NCBI RefSeq assembly: GCF_000014225.1
Contig: NC_008228.1
Span: 3,596,001-3,660,000, forward strand
From: Paraglaciecola sp. T6c
GTDB taxonomy: Bacteria > Pseudomonadota > Gammaproteobacteria > Enterobacterales > Alteromonadaceae
DNA length: 64,000 bases
Reading direction: 5' to 3'
Part shown: positions 8,481 to 17,864 of the stretch, in pieces
Layout: each line of letters opens with the position of its first letter
How positions within the stretch are numbered: position 1 is the first letter of the stretch
Made by a program: the position numbers and the translations under genes
The notes under the pieces: model-generated
Database searches by the model: none
What the model was told of the DNA's origin: nothing
What the model saw: the letters and a program-made list of their open reading frames with translations, nothing else

Positions 8481-8675
8481 ATGGACGGCACTAAACGTGC
8501 GAACGTAAAAATAGGGGCTGAGGTGTCAGTTGTGCTAAAAGAGCATCAGCGCTCTGGTGAATTAACACAGGGGACCGTTGCAAGGCTTCTGACTAACTCC
8601 CCTAACCACCCCCATGGTATTAAAGTGAGGCTCGAAGACGGTCAAGTGGGCCGGGTTAAGGTTATTCACAATTAA
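8481..8675 (+). CDS. YwbE-family small protein
   Basis: A 64-residue protein of the YwbE family (DUF2196), recognised by the pattern KIGAEVSVVLKEHQRSGELTQG, the conserved SPNHPHGIKVRLEDGQVGRV and its length. The fold is a small beta domain of unknown function. A good ribosome site (GAGAAGGA) precedes the ATG. It lies 33 bp after the broken nth copy 3, which suggests it once followed nth directly. Confidence 0.88.
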   Translation: MDGTKRANVKIGAEVSVVLKEHQRSGELTQGTVARLLTNSPNHPHGIKVRLEDGQVGRVKVIHN

Positions 8676-8748
8676 ACTATCACTGCAAAGAAGTACCTCC
8701 TTAAAGGGCCTATCTTTTAGCTTACTTGAGGATGAATAGCGACTGCTA

Positions 8749-9501
8749 ATGTTTGATTTATTCTCTTATTCATTGACCTACTCCACTGCGGGCATGCTAC
8801 TGCTTACGGCTTTTCTAATAGGCATGTCAAAAACTGGTGTCGGTGGCGTCGCTTTATTTACTATTCCAATTATGGCTATCATTTTTGGCGGGAAAGACTC
8901 GTCAGGCTTGATGTTACCTTTGCTTGTCATGGCTGATTTATTTGCCGTTACCTATTACCGAAGGCATGTCAATTGGTCTTATTTGATGAAGTTGTTTCCC
9001 TCAGCGGCGGTGGGAGTTGTTTTAGCCACTTTAATAGGCAGTTATATAGACGATCAGCTATTTCGCGTCGCGATGGGGGTTATTATCTTTGTCAGCCTAG
9101 CCATCATGTTGTGGATGGAAACCGCCAACAAAGAGACTATCCCTGATTACATGTGGTTTGCCGTATTGATGGGGTTGCTAGGTGGGTTCACCAGTATGAT
9201 TGGTAATTTGGCGGCCGCTGTCATGGCGCTTTACTTACTCAGCATGCGCTTACCGAAAAACGAGTACATTGGCACTGGAGCATGGTTCTTTCTTGCTGTG
9301 AACGTGTTTAAGGTGCCCTTCCATATTTTCAGCTGGCACACCATTTCTCTCAATTCATTTTCGTTGAACTTGGCCTTGCTGCCTTTTATTGCGATCGGGG
9401 CGTTCGTTGGCATCAAGATAGTGAGATACATACCAGAGAAGCAGTATCGTTGGTTAATATTGGCCGCTACAGGTGTTGCAGCCGTTATGATGGTCGTATA
9501 G
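8749..9501 (+). CDS. TSUP-family (TauE/SafE) membrane transporter
   Basis: A 250-residue integral membrane protein with about eight hydrophobic segments and the TSUP/TauE family pattern: GMSKTGVGGVALFTIPIMA near residues 25-43 and GLLGGFTSMIGNLAAAVMALYLL near 144-166. Such permeases are proposed to carry sulfite, sulfonates or other organic anions out of or into the cell. Substrate cannot be assigned here. It is 73 bp downstream of the ywbE-like gene, on the same strand, and ends convergent to the next gene. Confidence 0.88.
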   Translation: MFDLFSYSLTYSTAGMLLLTAFLIGMSKTGVGGVALFTIPIMAIIFGGKDSSGLMLPLLVMADLFAVTYYRRHVNWSYLMKLFPSAAVGVVLATLIGSYIDDQLFRVAMGVIIFVSLAIMLWMETANKETIPDYMWFAVLMGLLGGFTSMIGNLAAAVMALYLLSMRLPKNEYIGTGAWFFLAVNVFKVPFHIFSWHTISLNSFSLNLALLPFIAIGAFVGIKIVRYIPEKQYRWLILAATGVAAVMMVV

Positions 9502-9579
9502 CCTGGCGCTATAACATCGCCATCAAACTTACGTTTTGAAAACCTGTTGCGGGGAAGAGCTAGCCCCCTCTGGTTTGGG

Positions 9580-10086
9580 TCAAAATTCCTTCAAGAGTGA
9601 ATCGTTATAGTCTTCTACATGCAGAATGAGTTGGTATTGTGAAATAAGTGCATCTAGCTTGGCTTGCTCAATCGTTAATTCTTCCATCACAATGGTATTG
9701 TCGTCTAATTCCCACAGTAAACGTGAGCCAGAGTAGCTATACTGCAATGCAATCATGGCATTAAGGTTACCTTTTGCCGCTGCAGCTTTAAGTTTGGGCA
9801 GCTTGCGATTAATTTTGTTGAGCGCTTTTTTCAGTTCCCAAACATAGGTAACTTCAGTCATAAAGTCGTGATGGCGATATTTGTTTAATAACCAACCAAT
9901 GGTGACGCTAGATACGATGACACCGAGTAGATTCCAATGAAAGTGGCTGCCGCTTTGATCCGGAAATAGTGCAATCAATAGCTGTGAAATGTCCAAGCTA
10001 CCAGCAGCTAATCCAGAAATACACATACCAATAACCCAGTTCAAGTGGCGACGGTAACGCTCTTTGTTAACGTTAATCAGTTGCAT
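9580..10086 (-). CDS. DUF3087-like membrane protein
   Basis: A 168-residue protein with two membrane segments (about residues 16-40 and 50-67) and a charged, helical cytoplasmic part. It looks like the DUF3087 family of marine gammaproteobacteria (N-terminal NKERYRRHLNWVIG and the later segment WELKKALNKINRKLPKLK), but this is from memory. No function is known. It follows the Hsp70 gene on the same strand with a 61-bp gap. Confidence 0.7.
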   Translation of the reverse strand: MQLINVNKERYRRHLNWVIGMCISGLAAGSLDISQLLIALFPDQSGSHFHWNLLGVIVSSVTIGWLLNKYRHHDFMTEVTYVWELKKALNKINRKLPKLKAAAAKGNLNAMIALQYSYSGSRLLWELDDNTIVMEELTIEQAKLDALISQYQLILHVEDYNDSLLKEF

Positions 10087-10147
10087 AACAGCTCTTTTTT
10101 GGAGATCAGTAGATACATCGACGAATTACGCTTCAACTTAATCTCTA

Positions 10148-11653
10148 TCATGCAGTCAATTTAGCTGCTTGGATGGCTAACCCTTCGCACACTGAGTTAA
10201 ACGCATCTCCCTGCATTAGAGGTAAGTGCGGTAACATAACCTCTCCTAATTCTTTTCTTACAATCGGAGATAAACTCATCCCCCCCGTAATAAAGAGCAT
10301 CTCTGGCTCTTGTGCACTATTTTGCAGACACTCCTTAACCAATCCCTTTACGCGAGACAGCCAAGGCTGCATAGAGCTTTTTAGCGCCTCTATATCGATA
10401 TTGACTTCGTAATCTTGCTCAACATAATGCAGAGGTAAGGTAATGCTGTCTTTTGATGAGAGCATTTCTTTTGCCAAGCGAGATGAATTAACCAGCCGCG
10501 CAGAAAGCTTATCCTCCTGAACCGTGAGTAATCGCGCTAGGAGCTTTGGCTCTTTCACATCTGATTTGGTTTGTGCGATAGCTAACCAGTATTCTTCAGA
10601 AAAGAAATGATTTAACTTTGGAATATCATCTACTGCGCACATATCAGAGTAATAGGTAGGCGGTACCGGTAACCCATTACGCATCAATAAGCCACGCCCC
10701 ATTGTGGGTGCAATACTCTTTATTATGAGATTTTTATCACACTCCATTCCACCTAAGCGCGCCCCCGTCACTGATAATACGTCTTGCTGACGGTCAAGGT
10801 TTATCTGCTTATCGGGTGATAACGTGATACAACAGATATCGGTAGTACCTCCTCCAATATCGGCCACCAACACATTGGTTTGTTTATTGAGGGTACGCTC
10901 AATTTGATAAGCAGCAGCAATAGGCTCCTCTAAAAACTCAACATGTAAGAAGCCAGCCTGTTGAGCGGCCTGGGTCATAATCTCTATCGCTTGCTCATTT
11001 CCTTCTTGACCGCGAGTACCATGGAACTTTACTGGACGTCCTATTACAGCACTATCGACGGTCATGTTGAGCTGATCTTGAGCGCTTAAACGAAAGAATT
11101 CTAGCTGCTTGGCAATAAGACCGACAAAAGCGTGCTGCTGCCCTGCCACCAAATTTGCACCTAAGAAATTCTTAGGTGAGTAAATCAAACGCCCCTTATC
11201 AGGTGTTTGCAGATAACGTCTGAACCCCTCTTCGCCAAAGGCAAATTTACCCGTTTCAACGAGCTGTTTTAACGGCAGATCTTGAACCGTCATATCTTTA
11301 AGTAATATTTCTATTGCACGACGTTGCAGCTCAGGCAAGTTGTGAAATTCGACTCGAAGGGAATCAATTCGCTCGCTGTAACGCTGCTGTTCTTTTGGAT
11401 CAGGGGCTTCGTAATAGCCGTCCTTCGCTTTGTCGATTTGCTCACTAATAGCACGTTTTATTTGCGCTACTTTCGCTTCAATCATCGAGACAGGAGGAGT
11501 AGGTAATTCATTCTCGTAATAGATAAAGACAGACGAACGGATTTTATGCGCACCTTCAAGCTCCGCATCCAGTTTTATGAAGTGATGTTGTTTTCCGTCA
11601 AAATAAGAGACCTCTGAATTTGAGGTTCCGTAATCAATACCTATCGCTGCCAT
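10148..11653 (-). CDS. yegD: Hsp70-family protein, YegD-like
   Basis: A 501-residue actin-fold ATPase of the Hsp70 superfamily, YegD type. The phosphate-1 motif is GIDYGTSNSEV (residues 5-15) and the phosphate-2 motif is ADIGGGTTDICC (about 266-277); ITGGMSLSP near residue 455 is the adenosine-site loop. The protein ends soon after the nucleotide-binding domain, with no DnaK-type substrate domain, as expected for YegD (about 450 residues in E. coli). It is presumed a specialised chaperone; clients are unknown. It is followed by the DUF3087-like gene, and a 273-bp stretch upstream (11654-11926) holds no gene. Confidence 0.88.
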   Translation of the reverse strand: MAAIGIDYGTSNSEVSYFDGKQHHFIKLDAELEGAHKIRSSVFIYYENELPTPPVSMIEAKVAQIKRAISEQIDKAKDGYYEAPDPKEQQRYSERIDSLRVEFHNLPELQRRAIEILLKDMTVQDLPLKQLVETGKFAFGEEGFRRYLQTPDKGRLIYSPKNFLGANLVAGQQHAFVGLIAKQLEFFRLSAQDQLNMTVDSAVIGRPVKFHGTRGQEGNEQAIEIMTQAAQQAGFLHVEFLEEPIAAAYQIERTLNKQTNVLVADIGGGTTDICCITLSPDKQINLDRQQDVLSVTGARLGGMECDKNLIIKSIAPTMGRGLLMRNGLPVPPTYYSDMCAVDDIPKLNHFFSEEYWLAIAQTKSDVKEPKLLARLLTVQEDKLSARLVNSSRLAKEMLSSKDSITLPLHYVEQDYEVNIDIEALKSSMQPWLSRVKGLVKECLQNSAQEPEMLFITGGMSLSPIVRKELGEVMLPHLPLMQGDAFNSVCEGLAIQAAKLTA

Positions 11654-11926
11654 ATCTGCTGTACGTTATCCACTGTTAGTTATTCGAAGACAAAGCGCAG
11701 GAGTGTAAAGTAAAAATATTATTTCTTCATTAAATGTTTTGATTGCTGCCACAGCAAATAGGATAAATAGCCTTATGAATCCACATAATCACCTCTTTGC
11801 AGGGTAATAAGATGCACAGGCTGAATTAGTTAAGGCCAGATTATATGACCCTGTAACAGAGCAGTTTAATTGCTTAGTTGGCGTACACTAAACAATAATC
11901 AACTGCCCTGAGGGATAATGAGCAAT

Positions 11927-12709
11927 CTAATTAAATAAGCCTTTGAGCTTATCACCCGCCTTATCTAGCAACTTCTCTTTTTGCTTTTCAAGTTCTTCAT
12001 TTACTTTCTTTTTAGCTTCCTCTGCTAACCGCTTCTTTGCTTCAGACTTAGCAGCTGCCATGACATTATCGAGCATACTCTTTACTACGGCTGCACCGAC
12101 TTGATCAGCAGGCATACCACTAGGTTCCCCAATAGGTCCCGCATTGAATGTCGGTAAAGTGACTTCGTAGGCTTTAGTTTTAAGCGCTAAGTCTCCTGTA
12201 GAAAGTTGCTCAAAATTTAACTTCAGGCGTACGTTACTCACAGTTACGTTTTCAACAATGACCAACGGATTAGCCCCGCCGGTCGTTTCAGGCTCAGCCT
12301 TACTTTCTGTCTTTGAAAGTTTACTTTCTACGTTATTTTTTAATACAAGTAGATTCCCCTTACCGCTTGCATCGACTTCATACAATACTTCTGGCGCATT
12401 CACACTAATAGTTTGTACCACGTAAGGCTCGCTGAGTACCTCACCTATATCAAGAGTGATATCTCCTAGGCTAAACGCATTTTCGTCACTAAAACCCTGG
12501 GGGTTTTTGACGTTTAAGCCACCAATGCTCATGCGGCCATCTGCAAGCGCTAATTCAACTTTCGCAACGGAAACTCTAGTACCAAGAAAGTCACTCCCAT
12601 GCTCCTCTATTTGGGTACGAATGAAATCCCCCGCACCACTGAGTAGGTACCAAGCTACGCCTACGGCAAGCAATAATAATAAAACTAAAAATCCTAATCC
12701 TTTTTTCAT
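11927..12709 (-). CDS. AsmA/DUF748-like membrane-anchored protein
   Basis: A 260-residue protein with an N-terminal membrane anchor (residues 4-25) followed by a repeat-poor beta-strand region like the start of AsmA/DUF748 proteins (TRVSVAKVELALADGRMSIGGLNVKNPQGF, given here as the region 45-75) and a lysine/glutamate-rich coiled-coil tail (about 220-257). AsmA-like proteins act in lipid traffic between membranes, but this one is short and its role is unknown. It stands alone between the Hsp70 gene and the TonB2 operon. Confidence 0.65.
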   Translation of the reverse strand: MKKGLGFLVLLLLLAVGVAWYLLSGAGDFIRTQIEEHGSDFLGTRVSVAKVELALADGRMSIGGLNVKNPQGFSDENAFSLGDITLDIGEVLSEPYVVQTISVNAPEVLYEVDASGKGNLLVLKNNVESKLSKTESKAEPETTGGANPLVIVENVTVSNVRLKLNFEQLSTGDLALKTKAYEVTLPTFNAGPIGEPSGMPADQVGAAVVKSMLDNVMAAAKSEAKKRLAEEAKKKVNEELEKQKEKLLDKAGDKLKGLFN

Positions 12710-12856
12710 AATGTCTTCTTTAAATTATTCATCTTCAATTCGTAGTCTATCAGAACTATTAAACTATCAGATATTCGCCTAATGTATAACGCACTGATCA
12801 AGTAGAGAAGTCTCGAGATAAAAGGCATTAATAGACAAATAAACGGGCTTTAGAAA

Positions 12857-12886
12857 CGAAAAAGGCTCCACAAGGGAGCCTTTTTT
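12857..12886. terminator. Rho-independent terminator of the TonB2 operon
   Basis: The hairpin AAAAAGGCTCC-ACAA-GGGAGCCTTTTTT has an 8-bp stem flanked by A and T runs, so it can work on both strands. It lies 22 bp beyond the stop of the TPR gene at 12909 and closes the TonB2 operon read on the minus strand. Confidence 0.85.
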
Positions 12887-12908
12887 AACGAACTACTATT
12901 TAGTATGA

Positions 12909-14168
12909 CTAAAGCGTAATACCGCGATTCTTCGCTTTCTCTTTTATATAAGGTTCCCAACTTCTCGCACTGCGTGAAGTTGATTTGTCCTTTTTGGCTT
13001 CTAAGACGTGCTTGTAAGCACTTCTGTATTTGCCTGTATAAAAGTTCGCTTCCATCATGGCCATGTGAATACGACCGCGATCATCTGCGCCCTCATCCAA
13101 TGCCTTTTGAAGGGCAGCAAGTGCATCACTGTACTTTTCAGCCGTTAGCAATAACGTACCTTGTTTGCGATAAAGGTCAGGGTCTGAATTCATCTTAGCA
13201 GCTTCGCCATAGTACTTGGCAGCTTTCAAATGATTCTTAGCCTGATGCCAAGAGTTCGCAAGATTAGTTAGTGCTTTATCATCACGTTTGATCAAACCAC
13301 TTTCAACGTTCTTTTCGAATACCACAGCGGCTTTGTAAGGGATCTCATTAGTTGCGTACAACTGAGTCAATGCCTTAATTTCCGCTGCTTTCGTCAAGTA
13401 ACCTTGGTCGTAAGCCATTTCGAACGTAGACAAACCTTTCTTATAGTCTTCAACTAACATGTAGAAGAAACCAAGTTGCGTCCAATTCGCCTTGTTGTCA
13501 GGAAAGATTTTCACCATTTCCTCAGCGACTTCCACAGTTTCTTTATACATCTTACGACTATAATAAGAGGTCAACTTCAATGCATATGCATTTTTGTTGG
13601 GCTTATCATCCAGTGCGATAGACTTATTCAGAGGCGAAATCATATCTGCATATGCTTTCGTCTCATACAGCGCTTGCCCCATACGAAGATACACATCAGC
13701 ATCTTCTTTACAGGTAAAGTCCATCCACTCTTGATAACGCTTAACAGCTTGTTCATAACGCTTTTCTTGCATGTTCAGATCTGCAATTAAACGTAAGGTA
13801 CCAGCTTGTTCAGTGTCATTGAGCGCTTTAGCGTTTACTGACTTTTCCAAATATTCTAAGGCCTTGGGGCCAGATTCAGATTTAGTCGCTAACAAGTTAC
13901 CGATAAATCTGTCTGTAAAAGCGCGGTCAAAAGTCTGCGACGTATCAATGTCATACAAAATAGACAGGGCTTCATCAACCAAATCTTCGTTGTATGCTTC
14001 GAACGCTTTTTGAACTTTTTTACCGGTTCTCTCACTAGGAATATTTGTAGGGCCACGTTTGTAACCAGGACAAACAATCGCTGCGGACTGAGCACTAACG
14101 AAACTGGAACTTAATGTAGAAGCAGCAAACGTTGCGCCAACCAACAATGTTTTAAAATATTTATTCAT
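12909..14168 (-). CDS. Periplasmic TPR protein of the TonB2 system
   Basis: A 419-residue protein with a signal peptide (MNKYFKTLLVGATFAASTLS to about residue 27) and a series of tetratricopeptide-like helical repeats through most of its length (for example AYETKAYADMISPLNKSI and YKKGLSTFEMAYDQG). A TPR gene occupies the same last position in TonB2 operons of Vibrio and Shewanella. Its start overlaps the tonB stop (TAATG at 14166-14170), so the genes are translationally coupled. It probably helps or scaffolds the energy-transduction complex in the periplasm; this is inference from context. Confidence 0.87.
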   Translation of the reverse strand: MNKYFKTLLVGATFAASTLSSSFVSAQSAAIVCPGYKRGPTNIPSERTGKKVQKAFEAYNEDLVDEALSILYDIDTSQTFDRAFTDRFIGNLLATKSESGPKALEYLEKSVNAKALNDTEQAGTLRLIADLNMQEKRYEQAVKRYQEWMDFTCKEDADVYLRMGQALYETKAYADMISPLNKSIALDDKPNKNAYALKLTSYYSRKMYKETVEVAEEMVKIFPDNKANWTQLGFFYMLVEDYKKGLSTFEMAYDQGYLTKAAEIKALTQLYATNEIPYKAAVVFEKNVESGLIKRDDKALTNLANSWHQAKNHLKAAKYYGEAAKMNSDPDLYRKQGTLLLTAEKYSDALAALQKALDEGADDRGRIHMAMMEANFYTGKYRSAYKHVLEAKKDKSTSRSARSWEPYIKEKAKNRGITL

Positions 14169-14782
14169 TATGATTGATCCAACTTAAAGTCTAACTGAAC
14201 TTTCATACCGAACTGCTTCATAGGCTTACCGTCTTCAACCTTAGGCTTATACTTCCACTTTCTCAGTGCACGTTTAGCTTCACGGTCAAATACACGCTTA
14301 GGATCAGCTTCGATAACGTCGACATCTTCAACACCACCAACTTCATTAATGGTGAAAGACAGTTTAACCCACCCTTCTTTGCCATCACGAGCAGCCTGTG
14401 CAGGATACTTAGGTTCAATTCGAACGATAGGTGTTGCATCGCCATCTCGTTGCATTGCACCAACACCACCGATGTCAACTGAAGCTCCGCCAATATCGAC
14501 AGCTGGCATATTGAAACTCAAGCCATCAGTATTAGCATCTGCTGTATCCGGCTCAACTGGCTCCAATTTAGGAGGCTGCTGGGGCGGAGGCGGAGGCGGA
14601 GGCGGTACACGAGTTCTAGTTTGAGTAGAATCATCCGGTGTAGACATAACAATATCAATTACAGGCGCAGGTGGTACCTTATCTGCTGGACGTGACGAGT
14701 TAGCAATTAACTTGGCCATGACAACAAATAATACAAACGCGATTACCCCACCAAGGAGTACAGAAACAATTAAACGTCCCAT
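14168..14782 (-). CDS. tonB: TonB2-type energy transducer
   Basis: TonB couples the proton-driven ExbB/ExbD motor to outer-membrane receptors. The product, about 204 residues from the ATG at 14782, has one N-terminal membrane helix (residues 3-24), a short proline-rich linker with eight consecutive prolines, and a C-terminal TonB domain with the YP motif (PKYPAQAARDGKEGWVKLSF) and KWKYKP. The linker is short, as in TonB2 proteins. An in-frame upstream start at 14803 would overlap exbD and is less likely. The gene starts 1 bp after exbD. Confidence 0.94.
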   Translation of the reverse strand: MGRLIVSVLLGGVIAFVLFVVMAKLIANSSRPADKVPPAPVIDIVMSTPDDSTQTRTRVPPPPPPPPQQPPKLEPVEPDTADANTDGLSFNMPAVDIGGASVDIGGVGAMQRDGDATPIVRIEPKYPAQAARDGKEGWVKLSFTINEVGGVEDVDVIEADPKRVFDREAKRALRKWKYKPKVEDGKPMKQFGMKVQLDFKLDQS

Positions 14783-14783
14783 A

Positions 14784-15185
14784 TTAGTTCCCCTTCGCAG
14801 CAATAGAAATGCGATCTATACCTGCAGCTTTGATTTGATCCATTACGTCGATCACCACACCATGTTCTGCATTTTCGTCAGCTTGAACTATTACAACATC
14901 TGAAGGCTGTTCAGCCATCAGGCGCTCTAAATTAGCACGAACACTGTCAACATCAATTTCACGCTTATCCATCCAGACGTCACCGTCTTCAGTAATTGCG
15001 ATAAAGATGTTGGCATTCTTGGGCATAATCGCTTGCGTAGCACCAGGTTTGTTAACCTCGATGCCCGCTTCTTTAACGAAAACAGTCGTTACAATAAAGA
15101 AGATCAGCATGATAAACACGATGTCCAACATCGGCGTCATGTCTATCGCAGCATCTTCTTCTTCAACACGTACTTTGCGAGCCAT
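14784..15185 (-). CDS. exbD: ExbD2-type biopolymer transport protein
   Basis: A 133-residue ExbD/TolR family protein with a single membrane helix (about residues 17-39) that contains the essential aspartate in the motif DMTPMLDIVFIMLIFFIV (Asp21 of LDIVF region), followed by a periplasmic domain. With ExbB it forms the proton channel that powers TonB. It lies between exbB (12 bp upstream) and tonB (1 bp downstream) in the TonB2 operon. Length and motifs are normal. Confidence 0.95.
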   Translation of the reverse strand: MARKVRVEEEDAAIDMTPMLDIVFIMLIFFIVTTVFVKEAGIEVNKPGATQAIMPKNANIFIAITEDGDVWMDKREIDVDSVRANLERLMAEQPSDVVIVQADENAEHGVVIDVMDQIKAAGIDRISIAAKGN

Positions 15186-15197
15186 AAATTCCTCTCT

Positions 15198-15722
15198 CTA
15201 ATGATGGGGCAAACTGTCAACTAACTTTTCTTTAGCCATTTTTACTTTCGCCTCAAGACGAGAACTAAAAAATACGCCAGATAAAGCAGCGACCATCCCA
15301 GCCATCGTTGGAATCGTAGCCATTGAAATACCAGCAGCCATCAGGCGCGGGTTGCTTGTGCCTTGTGTTGCCATTGTTTCGAAAACGCCGATCATTCCGG
15401 TAACCGTTCCTAAAAGACCGATTAGTGGACACATTGCAACAAGAGTTTTAATCAACAACATTCTTGCACTAAGTCCATCGGATGCTTGCGAAATCCATGC
15501 GTCACGGATTCTATGCGCATACCAAGAGGTAGTATCTTCTCGAGCATCCCAATTAGAGACAATTTCTTTTCTCATTTTAGGGAATACGGAAGCTAAGTAC
15601 CAATAACGCTCTATCATCAAAACCCACATTAAGAAGAGCGCTAGGGCGACAACGTATAAAACGTCACCGCCGGCAGCGATAAAGTCCCTGACAGACTCCC
15701 ATAGTTCTATCAGGTATAACAT
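15198..15722 (-). CDS. exbB: ExbB2-type MotA/TolQ/ExbB proton channel protein
   Basis: A 174-residue ExbB-family protein from the ATG at 15722 (MLYLIELWESVRDF). It has three membrane segments and the family signature around GLLGTVTGMIGVFETMA (about residues 108-125) and MAAGISMATIPTMAGM. The frame is open upstream to 15776 but that would overlap ttpC; the ATG at 15722 lies 1 bp after the ttpC stop. It is the short ExbB2 form found in TonB2 systems, where the longer TtpC works beside it. Confidence 0.93.
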   Translation of the reverse strand: MLYLIELWESVRDFIAAGGDVLYVVALALFLMWVLMIERYWYLASVFPKMRKEIVSNWDAREDTTSWYAHRIRDAWISQASDGLSARMLLIKTLVAMCPLIGLLGTVTGMIGVFETMATQGTSNPRLMAAGISMATIPTMAGMVAALSGVFFSSRLEAKVKMAKEKLVDSLPHH

Positions 15723-15723
15723 C

Positions 15724-17076
15724 TTAGGCTTTCTCCGACTCAGCGTGTGCCGCAATAATACCGGCAGTTTGCTCATCTAGAATATGAACGATTGACTTAC
15801 TACGACCAGCAACGATGCTGTGCATAAGAATCAGTGGCAATGCCGCAATAATACCTTGAGCAGTTGTTACCAACGCCATTGATATACTACCAGCCATCAA
15901 TCTTGGGGCGCCCGTACCGAACAAAGTAATTTGTTGGAACGTTGCAATCATACCTAGTACCGTACCTAACAAACCAAGTAACGGAGCGATTGCTGCGAAA
16001 ATCTTGATGATGTTAATACCGCTTTCAATCTTAGGTAGTTCTTTAAGGATCGCTTCATCAAGTTTCAATTCAAGATTCTCAGCATCAGTTGCTTTGTTAT
16101 CTTTGTAAACTTGAAGGATACGACCAAGAGGGTTGCCATTTGAAGGGTTACCAGTGTTGTTTAACTGAGAACGCATTTTGCCGCTGATAATAGTCAGAGT
16201 AATAATCTTATAAAGACCAATAAGAAGACCAAGAATCAACATTGCTGTAATAACGTAACCCACTACACCACCAGCATGGTAACGCTCAGACATAGTTGCT
16301 TTTTCTTTAAGCAAGCCAAGAATACCGCCACGTGATGGATCTGCGTAGAAAGGCACTAAGCCAGATGTAGCTGATAGCAAATCTTGCGCTGAGCTAACTA
16401 GGTAACCGTCAGGTTGACGACCTAGAGGCTGAACGATTTCGTTTTGATCATCATATACCAAGTAACCTTGGTCACCAATCAAGTTAAACGTACCTACACG
16501 TACAACTTCTTGTGTAGTAGAACCACCATCCAAGCTGATAACTTCAGTTTGAAAACGTGATACTTGACCTGATTCAGTCATCTCAGTTTGAAGTGCGAAC
16601 CATAAGTCTTCTAATTCCTGAATATTCGGAAGACCTTTAGACTCTTCTGACATGCTCTTCAAGAACTCGCCACGACCTGGGAATTCAGCACTTACGATAG
16701 ACGTTGAAATCTGACCGAATGCTTCAGAAGATGCTTGACGAACAACACCAAACATTTCACCAAGGGTACCGGTTGCTTGATTAAGCTCCTGCTCTTTCTC
16801 TGCAAGGGCTACTTCATTATCTGAATATTTCTTGGCAAGGTTATCACCACGAGTCTGTTCAGCTTTAAGAGCAGATTGCGCTTTTCTCAAAAGAGCTTGT
16901 TTATCGGCACGTGCAGATTGGAATTCTGCTTCACGTTCTTTATTGATACGAGCTTCAGAAACTCGATTTTTCTTAACTTCTTGCAGTAAGTCTTCTAGAG
17001 ACGTAGCCGCATGCACTGAGGATGCGAATAAAGCTACCGATGCCGCAGCTAATACTGATTTATAGATTGTTTTCAT
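15724..17076 (-). CDS. ttpC: TtpC, TonB2-system ExbB-like protein with periplasmic N-terminal extension
   Basis: A 450-residue protein with a signal peptide (to about residue 23), a long coiled-coil periplasmic region (about 25-110, rich in E, K, R and Q), and a C-terminal MotA/TolQ/ExbB channel domain (about 270-440, with AIAPLLGLLGTVLGMIATFQ and AGSISMALVTTAQGIIAA). This architecture is that of TtpC, the fourth essential component of Vibrio TonB2 systems. It precedes exbB by 1 bp and follows the DUF3450 gene by 5 bp. Confidence 0.93.
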   Translation of the reverse strand: MKTIYKSVLAAASVALFASSVHAATSLEDLLQEVKKNRVSEARINKEREAEFQSARADKQALLRKAQSALKAEQTRGDNLAKKYSDNEVALAEKEQELNQATGTLGEMFGVVRQASSEAFGQISTSIVSAEFPGRGEFLKSMSEESKGLPNIQELEDLWFALQTEMTESGQVSRFQTEVISLDGGSTTQEVVRVGTFNLIGDQGYLVYDDQNEIVQPLGRQPDGYLVSSAQDLLSATSGLVPFYADPSRGGILGLLKEKATMSERYHAGGVVGYVITAMLILGLLIGLYKIITLTIISGKMRSQLNNTGNPSNGNPLGRILQVYKDNKATDAENLELKLDEAILKELPKIESGINIIKIFAAIAPLLGLLGTVLGMIATFQQITLFGTGAPRLMAGSISMALVTTAQGIIAALPLILMHSIVAGRSKSIVHILDEQTAGIIAAHAESEKA

Positions 17077-17081
17077 CGATA

Positions 17082-17855
17082 TTACTCCGCAGCTTTAATG
17101 GGTAGTTTGATTAGGTCAGCTGGCACGAGTTTGTTGGCCATACGAACAGCCGTTACAACAGAGCTTAGGTATTCATCACCTAATTTCTGCCAAGCTCTCG
17201 CGTCATTATCCCACACCCAAGCGTTTTTCTGATCCAAAGAAAGTGCTGCTAAAACAGTACGACCTAGGTTAAAGAAATCTACCGTAATTTCAGTTCCTTC
17301 GAAATCAAGTTTACCTTGATATGCACGAATGTTCTGACCATATTGGTTTTCGATTTGGTAAGCTTCAATTACCTGACGGAACTGTTCAGACGTAGTTACG
17401 TTTGAATTAGCCATAACGTCACGAAGACGCTCAACACGAGCACGACGTTCTTCAAGGTTAATTGGAATATCAAGTTCAATGAATTGCTCTAAACTATCGA
17501 TCATTCTGAACATCAATGGAACAACACCACGTTTAACACCTTCAATACCGTCAATTTGACGTTGAAGAGAATCGATACCGCGCTGCTGGTCTGCAACCAA
17601 AGTTGCTAGATAGTCGTTATAAACTTTAAGGTTTTCTGTTTCATCAACAACTTGGCGATATTCAGAAAAGATGTCTAACGATTGCTCGTATAGTTTGTTA
17701 ATTTTTTCTTGAGACTTCGCTGCATCCACGTGAATCTTTGACTCTTCTTTATGAAGATCATTCAACGGGTCTGCAGAGACAACAGCACTACTACCGAGTG
17801 CTAGTGCACCGATAACGGTAGAAGCAATAAGGTTTCTCTTGCTCATTTTGGACAT
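17082..17855 (-). CDS. DUF3450 periplasmic coiled-coil protein of the TonB2 operon
   Basis: The product, about 257 residues, has a signal peptide ending near VVSADP and a long coiled-coil region (about residues 35-110), followed by the conserved DUF3450 core (LRDVMANSNVTTSEQFRQV, YGQNIRAYQG, LDQKNAWVWD). DUF3450 genes head TonB2 operons in Vibrio and related genera. Start codons are ambiguous: TTG at 17864 and ATG at 17855 and 17846 are in frame; 17855 is chosen as the first ATG after the GGGA. It is the first gene of the operon; function is unknown. Confidence 0.9.
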   Translation of the reverse strand: MSKMSKRNLIASTVIGALALGSSAVVSADPLNDLHKEESKIHVDAAKSQEKINKLYEQSLDIFSEYRQVVDETENLKVYNDYLATLVADQQRGIDSLQRQIDGIEGVKRGVVPLMFRMIDSLEQFIELDIPINLEERRARVERLRDVMANSNVTTSEQFRQVIEAYQIENQYGQNIRAYQGKLDFEGTEITVDFFNLGRTVLAALSLDQKNAWVWDNDARAWQKLGDEYLSSVVTAVRMANKLVPADLIKLPIKAAE

Positions 17856-17864
17856 AATTCCCAA